A DNA stretch of 64,000 nt from Rhizocola hellebori. Its GTDB lineage: Bacteria > Actinomycetota > Actinomycetes > Mycobacteriales > Micromonosporaceae. Positions 1-9,034 of this stretch are shown here, piece by piece. The stretch covers positions 1 through 64,000 of the forward strand of contig NZ_BONY01000010.1 of the NCBI RefSeq assembly GCF_016862955.1, given 5' to 3'. Position numbers and translations under genes: made by a program. Under the pieces are notes generated by a model. The model saw only the letters and a program-made list of their open reading frames with translations, did not search any database and had not been told where the DNA came from. Positions within the stretch are counted from its first letter, which is position 1. Every line of letters starts with the position of its first letter.

Positions 1-191
1 GCCGAGGTGGGAAAGTCGTTTCGTCCCAGGCGGCGACGAAGCGTGGCCGGCCATCGTGGTCGAGAACGGCAGCGATCGGATACATCTCGGCATTCTTGGC
101 CAGCAGCGAAGCGGCCGCATCCAAAAATCACGTGGTGGAGCTGGTCCAGCTCATCCCATACGTCTTGCGAGACGCGATCCAGCCCCGGCAT
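1..191 (-). pseudogene. Frameshifted, edge-truncated gene for a small uncharacterised protein
   Basis: Two minus-strand frames with coding character abut at a run of five T (plus-strand A at 123-127). The upstream frame, from ATG at 191, reads MPGLDRVSQDVWDELDQLHH. The downstream frame reads LDAAASLLAKNAEMYPIAAV followed by a DHDGRPRFVAAWDE stretch and continues past the left edge. Removing one T joins them into one continuous protein. The pattern 'W.ELD.L...A...LAK..E.YP..AVLD.DGR.R.VAA' resembles a widespread family of small uncharacterised bacterial proteins, which is recognition from memory and not a search result. Unshifted alternatives are a TTG start at 124 or ATG at 85. A sequencing error in the homopolymer would make this an intact gene. 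The true start could also lie upstream near 284. Confidence 0.5.
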
Positions 192-313
192 GCACGTCAT
201 CGTGCCAGCAGCTACGCGCGCGATTCCCCGGTCCGAAATGATCGCGAGCGTGGCGAGCGCGATCGGCTTACGTCTCATCATCGGTAGACTCTGCGGGTAT
301 TCGGCGAGATGAG

Positions 314-970
314 GTGCTGGTGGGTAGCGTGCTGGTGTTTCCGCGTGGTTGGTATGCGACAGACCTTGGTAGCTACCGTCCGTGTCAAGGGACCTACGAG
401 GCCTATGCGTACGAGTCGTTGCCGCCCTTGGATCCGGCTCAGTTGCGGGGGCGATTCGATTGGCTGGGCCCGCCGGGGCCGCCCGACGAGGACGGGATCG
501 CTTTGCTCGCACCGATTTCCGCCGCCTTGGCCACGATGAGTCTTGCTCTACCGGACGACTTCGTCAGGTTCGTCACCAGTTCGAACTACCGACTCGAGCT
601 GGACGAGGCGTCCGTGACGGGAAGCTGGAGTGATATCGCCGGTCCCACGCGGAGCCCGGCCGAACCGGGTGCCGCTCTGGTCCGGATCTTCAGCGACCAG
701 CAGTACTGCGCTAGTTGGTACATCTACCTTCGCGCGTCAGGCGAGACGTTCGTCGTCTTCGACGTTGATCCCTACCCCGCCGAACCGGCGTATCCCAACC
801 TCGAGGATTCGATCCTCCTTAACGGTGACTTCTCCTGGTGCGCCGGATCATTCGAGGAGTTCGCCTACCGCTACTGGATCGAGAACCGGCTCTGTGAGGC
901 GCTGCACGCCGATCTGGGCACTGACCTCACCTCAGACCTCGACCGATACCTCGACCACTATCGAAGTTGA
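314..970 (+). CDS. SUKH/SMI1-like small acidic protein
   Basis: A 218-aa soluble acidic protein with no signal peptide or membrane segment. The middle (residues ~75-150) has the 'LPDDFVRFV.S...L.L......W......' start followed by alternating hydrophobic strands (SWYIYLR, TFVVFDVD) seen in SMI1/KNR4 (SUKH) immunity-type proteins. It ends with an Arg/Glu-rich helix and YLDHYRS. The GTG at 314 gives the longest frame; GTG at 329 before LVFPRGW is an equally reasonable start, because the ribosome site is weak. It converges with the next gene 28 bp away. SUKH proteins often neutralise secreted toxins or bind partners, but the assignment rests on pattern only. It may instead be an unrelated hypothetical protein. 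Confidence 0.55.
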   Translation: MLVGSVLVFPRGWYATDLGSYRPCQGTYEAYAYESLPPLDPAQLRGRFDWLGPPGPPDEDGIALLAPISAALATMSLALPDDFVRFVTSSNYRLELDEASVTGSWSDIAGPTRSPAEPGAALVRIFSDQQYCASWYIYLRASGETFVVFDVDPYPAEPAYPNLEDSILLNGDFSWCAGSFEEFAYRYWIENRLCEALHADLGTDLTSDLDRYLDHYRS

Positions 971-998
971 CACGGGCGTGGGGCACCCCAACGCGTCT

Positions 999-1541
999 CT
1001 ACGGCCACAGACTGAGGCCAGCGCTGTCCCCAGCCGGACCAGCTATTCGGGCCTCGGGTGGGACCCACCTGCGGACCGGCCTCTCATCATCGGGTTCGTC
1101 AACGACCAGGCCCATCGCGAACGGGAAGAATCGCAACTCGTATCGTCGGAGATCGTGCTGTTCCGAGGCGGCCAGATGGCCCAGTATCTCCAGCAGGCGC
1201 TGGCGCTGCCCGCCTGATAGTCCGTCAATGCCTACGCTTTCCAGAAGCTTCACCGCCACGTCGGGGTCGACCTCTTCGTCTGTGCAGGTGTCCAGCCACC
1301 AGACGATGTCGACGAGCAAACCGATGACGGTAGCCAAGACTGCCGGGTCCGGGTCGCCAGATTCGAGCCGGTCGCGCTGCCCGGCTGGAAGCTGTTCGAG
1401 CACCCAGTCCATACTCCGCCGGATCGAGGCGACAGCGGTTGAGTTGACCTGATCATCTGGGTAGTGGTCCATCCACGAAAGCAGTTCGTTAACGCAGCCG
1501 TGAAGTAGCCGGGCGAGTACGGCATCACCATCTGCACTCAT
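999..1541 (-). CDS. Hypothetical helical acidic protein
   Basis: 180 aa starting at the ATG for MSADGDAVLARLL. The frame stays open to 1565, but the upstream codons look non-coding. The protein is mostly alpha-helical: an N-terminal helix pair with a WMDHYPDDQV turn, then LEQLPAGQRDRLESGDPDP, a hydrophobic segment VLATVIGLLVDIVWWLD that is too charged around it to be a clear membrane span, and a second helical pair ending in LLEILGHLAASEQ. There is no catalytic motif. No family is recognised. It faces the SUKH-like gene tail to tail. Codon use is typical of the window, which supports it over the overlapping plus-strand frames. Confidence 0.5.
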   Translation of the reverse strand: MSADGDAVLARLLHGCVNELLSWMDHYPDDQVNSTAVASIRRSMDWVLEQLPAGQRDRLESGDPDPAVLATVIGLLVDIVWWLDTCTDEEVDPDVAVKLLESVGIDGLSGGQRQRLLEILGHLAASEQHDLRRYELRFFPFAMGLVVDEPDDERPVRRWVPPEARIAGPAGDSAGLSLWP

Positions 1542-1786
1542 GGCTGGTGACCCTACCTGCCTCACCGGTACGTCTGGCTGGGGCGGCCGAGCAAGCCGCC
1601 CGGTCTATCACCGATCCCGGGCTTTTCGCGCAAGCTGTTGAGAAAATTCGCACGGTGGGATACCGCAGGCTTCCCGGCCATCGGTTGGGTTGCTGACGCA
1701 GGCGCTCCTCCATTTCGTACGATGATCGATGGACTGGCGCAGCAAGCACGGGCAAGTCCGGTGGGCAGCCAAGGCGGAGGCAGATA

Positions 1787-2215
1787 ATGATCCACAACGC
1801 GAGGAAGCACGTTGACTCCGTGGAAGCCGAGCGACTGCCTCCCGACCGGGCGTTCGTGCCCGCAGGGTTCTTCTTCGGCTGGGCCGTAGAGGCCGGTCTG
1901 CACAACGAGGAGGAACTCTTAGGTGATGACGTTTCTGGCTTGCTGCGCAGGTTCAGTGACCGAGAGCTGACCGCTGCGAGACTGTTCCACTCACTGGCCG
2001 GAATGCTGGACGAAGAGACGCTTAACGATTCCGGGTACGCGTTCGCCGAGGATTATGTTGGCTGGAACGCGGGACAGTATTTCGACGACTTCCGGCAGCT
2101 CCTCGCTCGACAACTGCCGACCGTCTGGCACGTCGAAGACACCTGGGCCAATTACGACCGGATGAAGGCGCAGATCGAGGCACGCTATCGGACATGGCTT
2201 CAACACAACCCGTAG
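1787..2215 (+). CDS. DUF7832-like small protein
   Basis: 142 aa. A clear ribosome site (GCGGAGG, six bases ahead of ATG 1787) supports the start. The core 'AFVPAGFFFGWAVEAGLHNEE' followed by 'RELTAARLFHSLAGML' and 'FAEDYVGWNAGQYFDDFRQL' follows the layout of DUF7832-type proteins, which carry an N-terminal Y/H-D motif, 'H.G.F..W....GL', then an Asp/Tyr-rich helix. The family has no assigned biochemical role and is often found near immunity-type genes. It has no signal peptide. It is preceded by about 245 bp without a gene and followed convergently by the VOC-fold gene. Family assignment is from remembered patterns. Confidence 0.6.
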   Translation: MIHNARKHVDSVEAERLPPDRAFVPAGFFFGWAVEAGLHNEEELLGDDVSGLLRRFSDRELTAARLFHSLAGMLDEETLNDSGYAFAEDYVGWNAGQYFDDFRQLLARQLPTVWHVEDTWANYDRMKAQIEARYRTWLQHNP

Positions 2216-2321
2216 TGCGGTAGTCCCAACCCCAGTCGATCGCGCCGACAACCAGGCGGTGCTGCAGAGTACCGGCGGCTGCACGCTCATGCCGCGATGA
2301 GGGAGTCGTTCGTTTGGTGAG

Positions 2322-3044
2322 TCACCGCAGTGCTGCGGCGAGTTCGGCGGCGTGGTCGAGCGCGAGTGCGGCCCTTTCGGATTCGTCTTCGGTGAGCGTG
2401 ACGGATTGGGCGCGGGCCAGCATTTCGGCCGCAGTCTTTGGATCGTGCAGCACCATCGCGAGTTCGGCGCGGTAGACCAGGACCTCTACCTGCTCGACCG
2501 GGTCGTCATCGTCGGCTTGCGGGCGGGCCAATGCGCTGTCGAGGATCCGAACGGCCTGTTCGACGCTTCCTCTGGAATCGGCTTGCACGACAGCATTGGC
2601 TAGGGCCTTGGCCAGCCGCCCGGCGGGTGTGGCGGCCGGCATGGGTGCGGTGGCGGGGTCCCGAAAGACGCGGATCCAGTTGCCGCCTGGGTCGATGACG
2701 CTGAATCCGCCTAACCCGTCGGCGTTCTTGCGCGCCCTTGGCCGGGTCATCCGCGGCGTTCCGGACACCAGTACCTTGCCGTACGCGGCGCGCATGCCTG
2801 CTGCGAATGCCCGGTGTAGTCCCTCGATATCCGCGGTGATTACCAGACAGGAGCCGTAGGACTGCTGCGGGTCAAATCCGGCGATCTCGAAGAATTGCAG
2901 ATGCAGGTCTTCGCGCTGCACCCCCACACAAGCGTTGGGCTTGCGTTGCTTGTACGTGGTGCGGAAACCGAGCACTCGGTAGAAGGTTTCGATGTCGTCA
3001 ATGGATGCGCACGGCAGCAGGGGAACGGTCCGCTCGTTGGTCAT
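2322..3044 (-). CDS. VOC/glyoxalase-fold (bleomycin-resistance-like) protein
   Basis: 240 aa. Residues 1-130 form one vicinal-oxygen-chelate module. It opens with VPLLPCASIDDIETFYRVLGF, the usual start of bleomycin-binding-type proteins, continues with LHLQFFEIAGFDPQQSYGSC and closes with GFSVIDPGGNWIRVF, the normal VOC end. Such proteins bind small ligands or metals; the substrate cannot be told from sequence. Residues ~140-240 are an alpha-helical tail (AKALANAVVQADSRGSVEQAVRIL ... AEMLARAQS) like a short TPR pair, which is unusual for a stand-alone VOC protein. Start ATG 3044. Standing alone, it may act as a drug-binding or detoxification protein. Confidence 0.75.
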   Translation of the reverse strand: MTNERTVPLLPCASIDDIETFYRVLGFRTTYKQRKPNACVGVQREDLHLQFFEIAGFDPQQSYGSCLVITADIEGLHRAFAAGMRAAYGKVLVSGTPRMTRPRARKNADGLGGFSVIDPGGNWIRVFRDPATAPMPAATPAGRLAKALANAVVQADSRGSVEQAVRILDSALARPQADDDDPVEQVEVLVYRAELAMVLHDPKTAAEMLARAQSVTLTEDESERAALALDHAAELAAALR

Positions 3045-3240
3045 GCGTCCTTCCTAAGCGTTGCTGGGTGTCCGTCGCACATGGAAATAGCCGATCATCG
3101 CCTTCGGTCATCTGATCGGCTGATGACCCAGAAACGCAACGCTACCCAAGCCGTGCACCCGGATCTGCCGCTGAGCGGATGTTCGTACCACGTCTTGGAA
3201 AGCATCCGCTCGTGCCGAGTCGGCAGGTATCGTTCGCCGG

Positions 3241-3777
3241 ATGATCCCCGACGATGCCGAGTTGACGCCGCCGAGATGGACTCGGCTGGCTCCACTGGCG
3301 GGGTGCGGACTACTCGGCCTGGGCCTGGTCCTGACCGCGGTATCGACCCTGTACGACGACCTGCACTGGGACACCGTGTACCAGGTCAGCCCGGCTGCGG
3401 CGGCCAAGCGCAACGGTATGACCGACCTCACCGGTGTACTGCTCGGCCGAGCGTTCCTAATCGTGTCCGCGGTTACGGTGATCGGCCTGCTCGTCTGTGT
3501 GATGGGACTGGCGCGCCGCCGGCGCTGGGCGCATATCGCCTGCGCCGTGGTGGCGGCACCCTACGTCGTGTGCTGTGGCGTGGGCTACGCCAGCGGCCGA
3601 TCCCTGCACAGCGACCTGGCCAATCCTCAGTACCTCAATCCCCGCAGCAGCTACGCGCCGACGTGGCTGCTGGTCTGCGACACGGCTGGGCCTGCGCTGA
3701 CCATCGGTGGGGCAGCGGCGACGCTGATGGCGCTGCTCCTGCTCACCGTCCGAGGTCGCCTCCACCGGCCACGCTAA
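3241..3777 (+). CDS. Four-helix integral membrane protein, unknown function
   Basis: 178 aa with four hydrophobic segments: residues ~17-37 (LAGCGLLGLGLVLTAVSTL), ~76-97 (AFLIVSAVTVIGLLVCVMGLA), ~102-121 (AHIACAVVAAPYVVCCGVGYA) and ~147-170 (LVCDTAGPALTIGGAAATLMALLLL). The loop between the first two is exported or cytoplasmic and carries YDDLHWDTVYQV. The C-terminus is basic (RGRLHRPR), fitting a cytoplasmic tail. The small Cys-containing actinobacterial membrane protein has no recognisable motif. It starts at ATG 3241 with nothing obvious as a partner; the neighbouring genes are on the opposite strand. Confidence 0.65.
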   Translation: MIPDDAELTPPRWTRLAPLAGCGLLGLGLVLTAVSTLYDDLHWDTVYQVSPAAAAKRNGMTDLTGVLLGRAFLIVSAVTVIGLLVCVMGLARRRRWAHIACAVVAAPYVVCCGVGYASGRSLHSDLANPQYLNPRSSYAPTWLLVCDTAGPALTIGGAAATLMALLLLTVRGRLHRPR

Positions 3778-4077
3778 GCCGCCCGCGCCAGACCGTCACG
3801 CCGCGAGCCGCCGCGGGGAACCCGAAGCCGGAGCAGAGGAACGGCCGAGCCGCATCCGTTCGCGGATCGACAGCCGGAAACCCGTCCCGAGTGGGCTGTG
3901 GCAATGCTTCCACCACCATCAAGCCACCTGGACCTGTGGCGGCGCCACCTTCCATCACTGCACACGCGCAAGGACCCGAGGATTGCCAAGGCCAGCGTCA
4001 TCCGTATCCGCTCAGTGGGCGATCGATTTGCTGAAGGCCGGGTGGAGGTGGCTCGGGTCGAGCCACCTCGCTGCTTA
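3778..4077. other. Intergenic region between two convergent genes
   Basis: No convincing gene in either strand over about 300 bases. The open frames here are rich in Arg/Pro and lack a ribosome site. The only structure seen is the hairpin at 4045-4069 described separately. Confidence 0.5.
4045..4069 (-). terminator. Hairpin terminator of the extensin-like gene
   Basis: Perfect 11-bp inverted repeat GAGGTGGCTCG / CGAGCCACCTC with a 3-base loop, 9 bases downstream of the minus-strand stop at 4078. No U-tract follows, as is common in actinomycetes. Strong candidate for transcription stop of the 4078-4872 gene. Confidence 0.75.
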
Positions 4078-4872
4078 TCAGTAGGTGAATCGGCCGGTAG
4101 CTTGTCCAAGTGACACCATGCAGAATGCATGCCAGTTTGCGGTGGACGTGGTGAGGCCGCCGGTGCGGCCGAACCGGGCAAGTGCGTTGCGGGAGTTTGT
4201 GTCCGACTGCGAACCCCAGACCCCGTCGATCGTTGTGCTGTAGCCCCAGATGTAGTTGCAGACCGCCTGGACCATCAGGACCTGTGAGGTCGACCTGTTG
4301 AACGTGTTGGCCTCGCTGTTGTCGGCGTGCACGTGGTTGTAGTGCTCGGAGTTGTAGGCGTAGGTCAGCACGACGCCGAAGTACTTGTTGAGGCTGGCCA
4401 CCGTGCCCCAGTAGCGCTTGCGTGCCGTGGTCAGCGTGCTGCCGGTGTAGCTTCGCCAGACGTCGTACCGGCCGATGAACCCATTGAACACGTTGCCGTC
4501 GTTGTAGTTTTTGGGCCGCATCCGCGAGATGTCGATCGCCCGGCCGTATTGGTGCATGCCCGGCTTGTCAACGTGGACGCCATTGCTCCAGATCTCAATG
4601 GGTTCTATCCAGTTTGTCGGGGTGTACCCGTACCAGTCCATGAGCCAGTTTTCGAGCTGGGTGTAGAAGGCGGCATTGTAGGCGAAACTGGTTCGCGTGT
4701 GGCTACCCGTGTTGAGATCCTCGACGTACGTCGGCTGATTCCAGATCTCGCTGTGGGTCACGGTGTCGTGTGCCAGGGCCGGTGTCGCTTGCGCGCCAAG
4801 AGCCAAGCCGGCACCTGCGGCGGCGCCCAGGGCGAGTAGCCCGCGCCGGGAAAGGTTGGGTGTTGAATGCAT
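4078..4872 (-). CDS. Tat-exported extensin-like / M15-fold peptidase with PG-binding tail
   Basis: 264 aa from the ATG at 4872 (MHSTPNLSRRGLLALGAAAG). The twin-arginine SRRGLL motif, hydrophobic core and ATPALA end make a Tat signal peptide, so the product is secreted. The central domain has the zinc ligands of the extensin-C/M15 D-Ala-D-Ala-carboxypeptidase fold: HQYGRAIDIS (H...D) and EHYNHVHADN (H-x-H). The last ~70 residues (VLMVQAVCNYIWGYSTTIDG VWGSQ) look like a peptidoglycan-binding helical repeat. Predicted role: cell-wall peptide cleavage or wall binding outside the membrane. Upstream ATGs as far as 4947 exist but would bury the Tat signal. Divergent from the AfsR-like gene across about 150 bp. 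Confidence 0.8.
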   Translation of the reverse strand: MHSTPNLSRRGLLALGAAAGAGLALGAQATPALAHDTVTHSEIWNQPTYVEDLNTGSHTRTSFAYNAAFYTQLENWLMDWYGYTPTNWIEPIEIWSNGVHVDKPGMHQYGRAIDISRMRPKNYNDGNVFNGFIGRYDVWRSYTGSTLTTARKRYWGTVASLNKYFGVVLTYAYNSEHYNHVHADNSEANTFNRSTSQVLMVQAVCNYIWGYSTTIDGVWGSQSDTNSRNALARFGRTGGLTTSTANWHAFCMVSLGQATGRFTY

Positions 4873-5021
4873 GGGACACACCATCGGCCCGGCCGCTATG
4901 CGTGCGTTACACAGATTCTCTACAAACTGTTCATGGCGAAAGCTCAACCAAGTTAGCCGGATCCATTTAGGACTGCTCGCCGAGCCCTAACTTTCGTGGG
5001 CCGTGGTAAAGTCGGCAGCCG

Positions 5022-7979
5022 ATGCGATTCTTGTTGCTCGGCACGGTGGAGGTCGTTGCGCAGCAACGAGTCTTTACGGTGTCACGACCTCGCGCTCGTG
5101 CGGTGCTGGCTTATCTGTTACTGAGCGGCAACCGGGTGGTACAGGTCGACACGCTCATCGGTGCGGTATGGGCCGATGAGCCGCCGTCCACCGCGCGCAA
5201 CCAGATCCAGTCCGACATCTCGGAAATCAGACGTGTATTGCGTTCGAACGGATTTGCCGACCGGCTCGACACGACCTCGCACGGGTACAGGCTGGCGGTG
5301 GAGCCGCACGAGTCTGACGTCTCGCAGTTCAAGGCGATGGCGGCCAAGGCCAAGGCGTCGTCCGATCTGGACGACAGCGCCAGGGTGCTCCGCGAGGCAC
5401 TGGCATTGTGGCGCGGGCCGGCCCTGGCCGACGCGGCAGGCAGTTTCGTCGACGCCACCCGCGCCTCTTTGGAAGACGAGCGTTTGAACGCGGTCGAGTT
5501 GCTGGCAACGATCGAGCTGGAGCGGGGCCACCATCACGAGATCGTGGCGGAGCTGGCCGACCACGCGCGGTTGCATCCGCTTCGGGAAACGCTAATCAGG
5601 CATTTCGCGATGGCGCTCTACCGATCGGGGCAGCCGCCGCGCGCTCTGGAAGTGTTGCGGAGCTTACGTCGTGGCCTGGCGAATGAATACGGCATCGACC
5701 CCAGTCGCGAGACTGAGGAGCTGCAAAAGGCGATCCTGCGCAGCGATACCGGGTTGGAGTTCGTGCAGGCGCAGCTGCCGACGCGAAACCTGTTACCACC
5801 TGCACCGTCGCATTTCGCCGGTCGGGCAGACCAGCTCGCGACACTCGATTCGCTGCTATCCAATCAACGATTGGCACTGATCACCGGCCCGGGCGGGGCG
5901 GGCAAGACTGCGCTGGCGCTGCAGTGGGCACATCGATCCGTGGGGAACTTCCCGGATGGGCTGTTCTACCTAGACCTTCGCGGCTTCTCTCGCGAGAGGC
6001 CGCTGCGGCCGATAGATGCGCTGTCGCGGCTGCTGCATCAGCTCGGTGTGCCGCCCGAACGGATTCCGGTGAAAGCGGATTTCGCGGCGGACATGTTCCG
6101 CGCCAACGTATCTGGCAAGAAGCTGCTCATAGTCCTCGACAATGTCCAGGACGCCGGCCAGGTCCGGCCGCTGCTGGCCGCTGGGCCTTCCTGCCGCACG
6201 GTGGTGACCAGCCGCACAGAGATGGCCGGGTTGGTCGCCCGGGACGGGGCGCTGGCGATCCGGCTCGGAGCGCTCGCGCCCGCCGAGGCACACACGCTGT
6301 TTGCGGTCCTCATCGGCTCGCATCAAGTGCAGTCTCTTGACGAGCTTTGCCTTCTTTGCGGGTACCTGCCGCTGGCCATTCGTATCGCGGCCGCGGCAAT
6401 GGCGACCTATCCCACGGCAGACGCATACATCGCCAGGCTCCGCTCGTCGGACCGATTGCAGGCGTTGCGCTTGCCAGGCGACGAAGCGGCCGAGATGTCA
6501 GCGACCTTCTATTTGTCGTACAAGGATCTCCCGCGCCCGGCACGAAGCTTGTTCGGGCTGGTGGGGTCGCTGCCGGGGCCGGATTTCAGTGCAGCGACCG
6601 CCAGTGCTGTAGCGCAAACGGATGTGGCGCAGTCGTTGGACACGCTTACGGGCGCCCATCTGGTCGAGCGGCGGCCGGGCGACCGGTACGCGTTGCACGA
6701 TCTGCTCAAGCTCTATGCAATCGAGCAGGCGGCGGACAACACCGACGTCGACGACACACCTGCGGTTGTGTTGCGGCTGTGCACGTATTACCTCAACCGA
6801 GCCGAAGCCGCGGCGCAGACGGTTTACCCGCAGGTGCTGCGGCTGCCCGTAGTGGGTGCCCAAGCGTTTCGGGAAATGAAGTTCGATGACGCCACCACCG
6901 CCATCGGCTGGCTCGACGCCGAGCGTGCCAATCTGTGCGCCACCGTGCTCGCCGGCTGTGTCCACGAGGCAAAAGACGTAAGGGCCGCGGCAATCAGAAT
7001 CGCCGACTGCCTACGCGGCTACTTCTTCCTGCGAATGTTCACTGTGGACTGGCAAAACGTGGCAGACGCTGCGCTGGCGGCGGCCCAAGCCGATGGCGAC
7101 GTGCAGGCCATGACCGCGATGTGGCTCAGCCTGGCCGATCTGCACTTGCGGTTGGGTGAGCACGAGCCGGCGGAGGCACACTACGCCGATGCCGTTGAGC
7201 AAGCGCAGCGCGCCGACTGGCAAATCGGCATGGCAACCGCCTTGGGCAATCTGGGCGCCCTACGCCGGTTGCGTGGCGACCACCCGACCGCGGTGGAGTT
7301 GCTCCACCGCAGCCTAAGCATCAACACCGACAACGGCCGGCTGGAAGGCCAGTGCGTGAACCTAGGCAACCTCGCCTTGGTCTACCAGGAGATGGGAGAC
7401 TACGCACAGGCCGAAAGGCACCTGCTGGACGCCCACGAGATCTTTGGCAAGGTGGGATCCCTCTCGGCCCAAGGTGCATGCCTGAGCAATCTCGGTGAAG
7501 TGGCATGGCTCGCCGGTGATGCCGGCCGGGCCGAACATTACGCCCACGAAGCCTTGGCCGTGCACCGCCAGCTTGGCGACAAGGCCTCTGAAGCTTCAAC
7601 TCTGCGGATATTGGCTCACGCCAAGCGGATGATGGGGCAGCTTGCCGAAGCGACCACCTTGGTCAACGCCGCTCTCGCGCTGGCGAAGGACAGCACCGAT
7701 GAACGCATACTCGCCTACTGCCTGCTGGCTTCGGCCGAGGTGCGATGCGCGGCCGGTGAGGGAGGGTTCGCCTGTCTGGACGACGCCCACCGCGGTCTTG
7801 AACTCGCCCGCCAAGCCAAACACAAGTACATCGAGACAAAGGCGCTCATCACGATCGCCGAAGTCAGTGCGGCGCTTGGCCATCGCGACATGGCAACAAG
7901 TTACGCCCAGCAAGCGGCCGCCCTCGCCAGCACGTCGGGCTACCGGCACTTCGCCGACATCGCCTCGCAAATCGCTTGA
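5022..7979 (+). CDS. AfsR/SARP-family regulator (BTAD + NB-ARC + TPR)
   Basis: 985 aa. Residues ~1-95 are an OmpR-like winged-helix DNA-binding domain (MRFLLLGTVEVV ... RARAVLAYLLLSGNRVV). Residues ~100-240 are the bacterial transcriptional activation domain, ending in the usual GQPPRALEVLRSLRRGLANE segment. An NB-ARC ATPase follows with Walker A GPGGAGKTAL (~289-298) and Walker B LLIVLDNVQ (~368-376). Residues ~690-980 are TPR-type helices (ALGNLGALRRLRGDHPTAVE, NLALVYQEMGDYAQAERHLL). The length matches the AfsR class. These proteins activate promoters, often of secondary-metabolite genes, and are modulated through the ATPase/TPR part. The tocopherol-cyclase-like gene lies 63 bp downstream and may be co-transcribed. 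The target is unknown. Confidence 0.9.
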   Translation: MRFLLLGTVEVVAQQRVFTVSRPRARAVLAYLLLSGNRVVQVDTLIGAVWADEPPSTARNQIQSDISEIRRVLRSNGFADRLDTTSHGYRLAVEPHESDVSQFKAMAAKAKASSDLDDSARVLREALALWRGPALADAAGSFVDATRASLEDERLNAVELLATIELERGHHHEIVAELADHARLHPLRETLIRHFAMALYRSGQPPRALEVLRSLRRGLANEYGIDPSRETEELQKAILRSDTGLEFVQAQLPTRNLLPPAPSHFAGRADQLATLDSLLSNQRLALITGPGGAGKTALALQWAHRSVGNFPDGLFYLDLRGFSRERPLRPIDALSRLLHQLGVPPERIPVKADFAADMFRANVSGKKLLIVLDNVQDAGQVRPLLAAGPSCRTVVTSRTEMAGLVARDGALAIRLGALAPAEAHTLFAVLIGSHQVQSLDELCLLCGYLPLAIRIAAAAMATYPTADAYIARLRSSDRLQALRLPGDEAAEMSATFYLSYKDLPRPARSLFGLVGSLPGPDFSAATASAVAQTDVAQSLDTLTGAHLVERRPGDRYALHDLLKLYAIEQAADNTDVDDTPAVVLRLCTYYLNRAEAAAQTVYPQVLRLPVVGAQAFREMKFDDATTAIGWLDAERANLCATVLAGCVHEAKDVRAAAIRIADCLRGYFFLRMFTVDWQNVADAALAAAQADGDVQAMTAMWLSLADLHLRLGEHEPAEAHYADAVEQAQRADWQIGMATALGNLGALRRLRGDHPTAVELLHRSLSINTDNGRLEGQCVNLGNLALVYQEMGDYAQAERHLLDAHEIFGKVGSLSAQGACLSNLGEVAWLAGDAGRAEHYAHEALAVHRQLGDKASEASTLRILAHAKRMMGQLAEATTLVNAALALAKDSTDERILAYCLLASAEVRCAAGEGGFACLDDAHRGLELARQAKHKYIETKALITIAEVSAALGHRDMATSYAQQAAALASTSGYRHFADIASQIA

Positions 7980-8042
7980 GACAACGTGGCACTCGCCCTG
8001 TGGGGCTCGTAAATCCGGCTCTGGCGCTTCTATACTGCGCGG

Positions 8043-8882
8043 ATGGTGACCGTTGCCCAGGATTTGGCTGCGCGTGCGGCGCCGCTGGAGTATTGGTTCT
8101 ACAAGGTGCACTCGGGCGATCTGGCGTTTCTGGTGGACTTCATTGTCCGGCGGGCGATCGAGCAAGCCGAGGTGAGGGTCAGCCTCTGGGTTCGCGGCCA
8201 GGGCCGGGTCGCCCGCACGTTGACGCCTCGTTGGAGCGTCGATGCTGAGGTCGCCATGGCTGACTGCACACTCGACGCTGCGACCTCCGCCGGTGTGGTC
8301 GAGGACATCGAGTGGAATCTGACGTACGAGCCGCGGTCGGGTCGCGCGGCCCCGGCCGTGCCGCTGCTGAGCCGGCTTCATCCGTTCGACCTCGAGCTTG
8401 TCAGCCGCCCGCGGGTCGACTTTCGCGGTCACGTCACGGTGGCCGGCGAACGCTTTGACATCGCCAACGGGTACGGTTGCCTTACCCACTACTGGGGGCG
8501 GCGCCTTCCCGATCGATGGCATTGGATATCGGCCAGCGGGTTCGGCAAGAGTGACCTCGCGGTCGAGGCGTCGGTGTTCCGAAGCCGGCTGTGGGGCAAG
8601 CGGCCCGGGATTTCGGCCGGGTACCTGTGGACCATGCGTGACGGTCGGGAGAACACCGTCATCTCACCGTGGAACGGCCTCATCACGATCAAGGGTGGCC
8701 TCACCGACTATCAGCTCGTGGCCCGGCGCCCGGGTGGGACGACGCGCCTTCAATGCCTGGCCCAGCCCGGCGACTACAACGACCTCGGCGAAGGTATCCG
8801 CCAGACGCTGCTCGGCTCGTGCACAGTCATCGACGTTGGGGCGGTCGACCTGCGCGCTGGACTCGAATACCGGATCACCTGA
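8043..8882 (+). CDS. Tocopherol-cyclase/AttH-like lipocalin-fold protein
   Basis: 279 aa, cytosolic, no signal peptide. The motif NGYGCLTHYWGRRLPDRWHW followed by ISASGF corresponds to the 'G..Y.EKNWG..FP..W.W' signature of tocopherol cyclase-like and related two-lipocalin-domain proteins. Beta-rich strands alternate before and after it (DFRGHVTVAGERFDIANG, TVISPWNGLITIKGGLT). Plant members cyclise prenyl quinols; bacterial members are mostly uncharacterised, so the reaction here is unknown. ATG 8043 starts the frame. It lies 63 bp after the AfsR-like regulator on the same strand, so read-through expression or regulation by it is plausible. The family call is fairly good for the motif, weak for function. 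Confidence 0.55.
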   Translation: MVTVAQDLAARAAPLEYWFYKVHSGDLAFLVDFIVRRAIEQAEVRVSLWVRGQGRVARTLTPRWSVDAEVAMADCTLDAATSAGVVEDIEWNLTYEPRSGRAAPAVPLLSRLHPFDLELVSRPRVDFRGHVTVAGERFDIANGYGCLTHYWGRRLPDRWHWISASGFGKSDLAVEASVFRSRLWGKRPGISAGYLWTMRDGRENTVISPWNGLITIKGGLTDYQLVARRPGGTTRLQCLAQPGDYNDLGEGIRQTLLGSCTVIDVGAVDLRAGLEYRIT

Positions 8883-8959
8883 CGCTGTGCTCAGCGCCGC
8901 GACCGCAGCCAGCCTGTGTTCCTTGGACCAAGGGCCGCCGTCACGTGCATTGTGGATAG

Positions 8960-8984
8960 GTCGTGCGATCAAATGCCGCACGAC
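8960..8984. repeat. Inverted repeat ahead of the sigma-factor gene
   Basis: GTCGTGCG (8960-8967) and CGCACGAC (8977-8984) pair perfectly around a 9-base loop, 51 bp before the start of the SigE-family gene and 78 bp after the previous stop. It may be the terminator of the upstream gene or an operator of the sigma factor; no T-run follows. Confidence 0.5.
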
Positions 8985-9034
8985 GCGTTAACCTTCTCCT
9001 CCCGCCAGCGCGTGTATCCGGTGGGAGGAGATGA

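Noticed and set aside
1562-1903. Minus-strand frames over the DUF7832-like start
   Set aside because: They conflict with a plus-strand gene that has a clear ribosome site and family resemblance.
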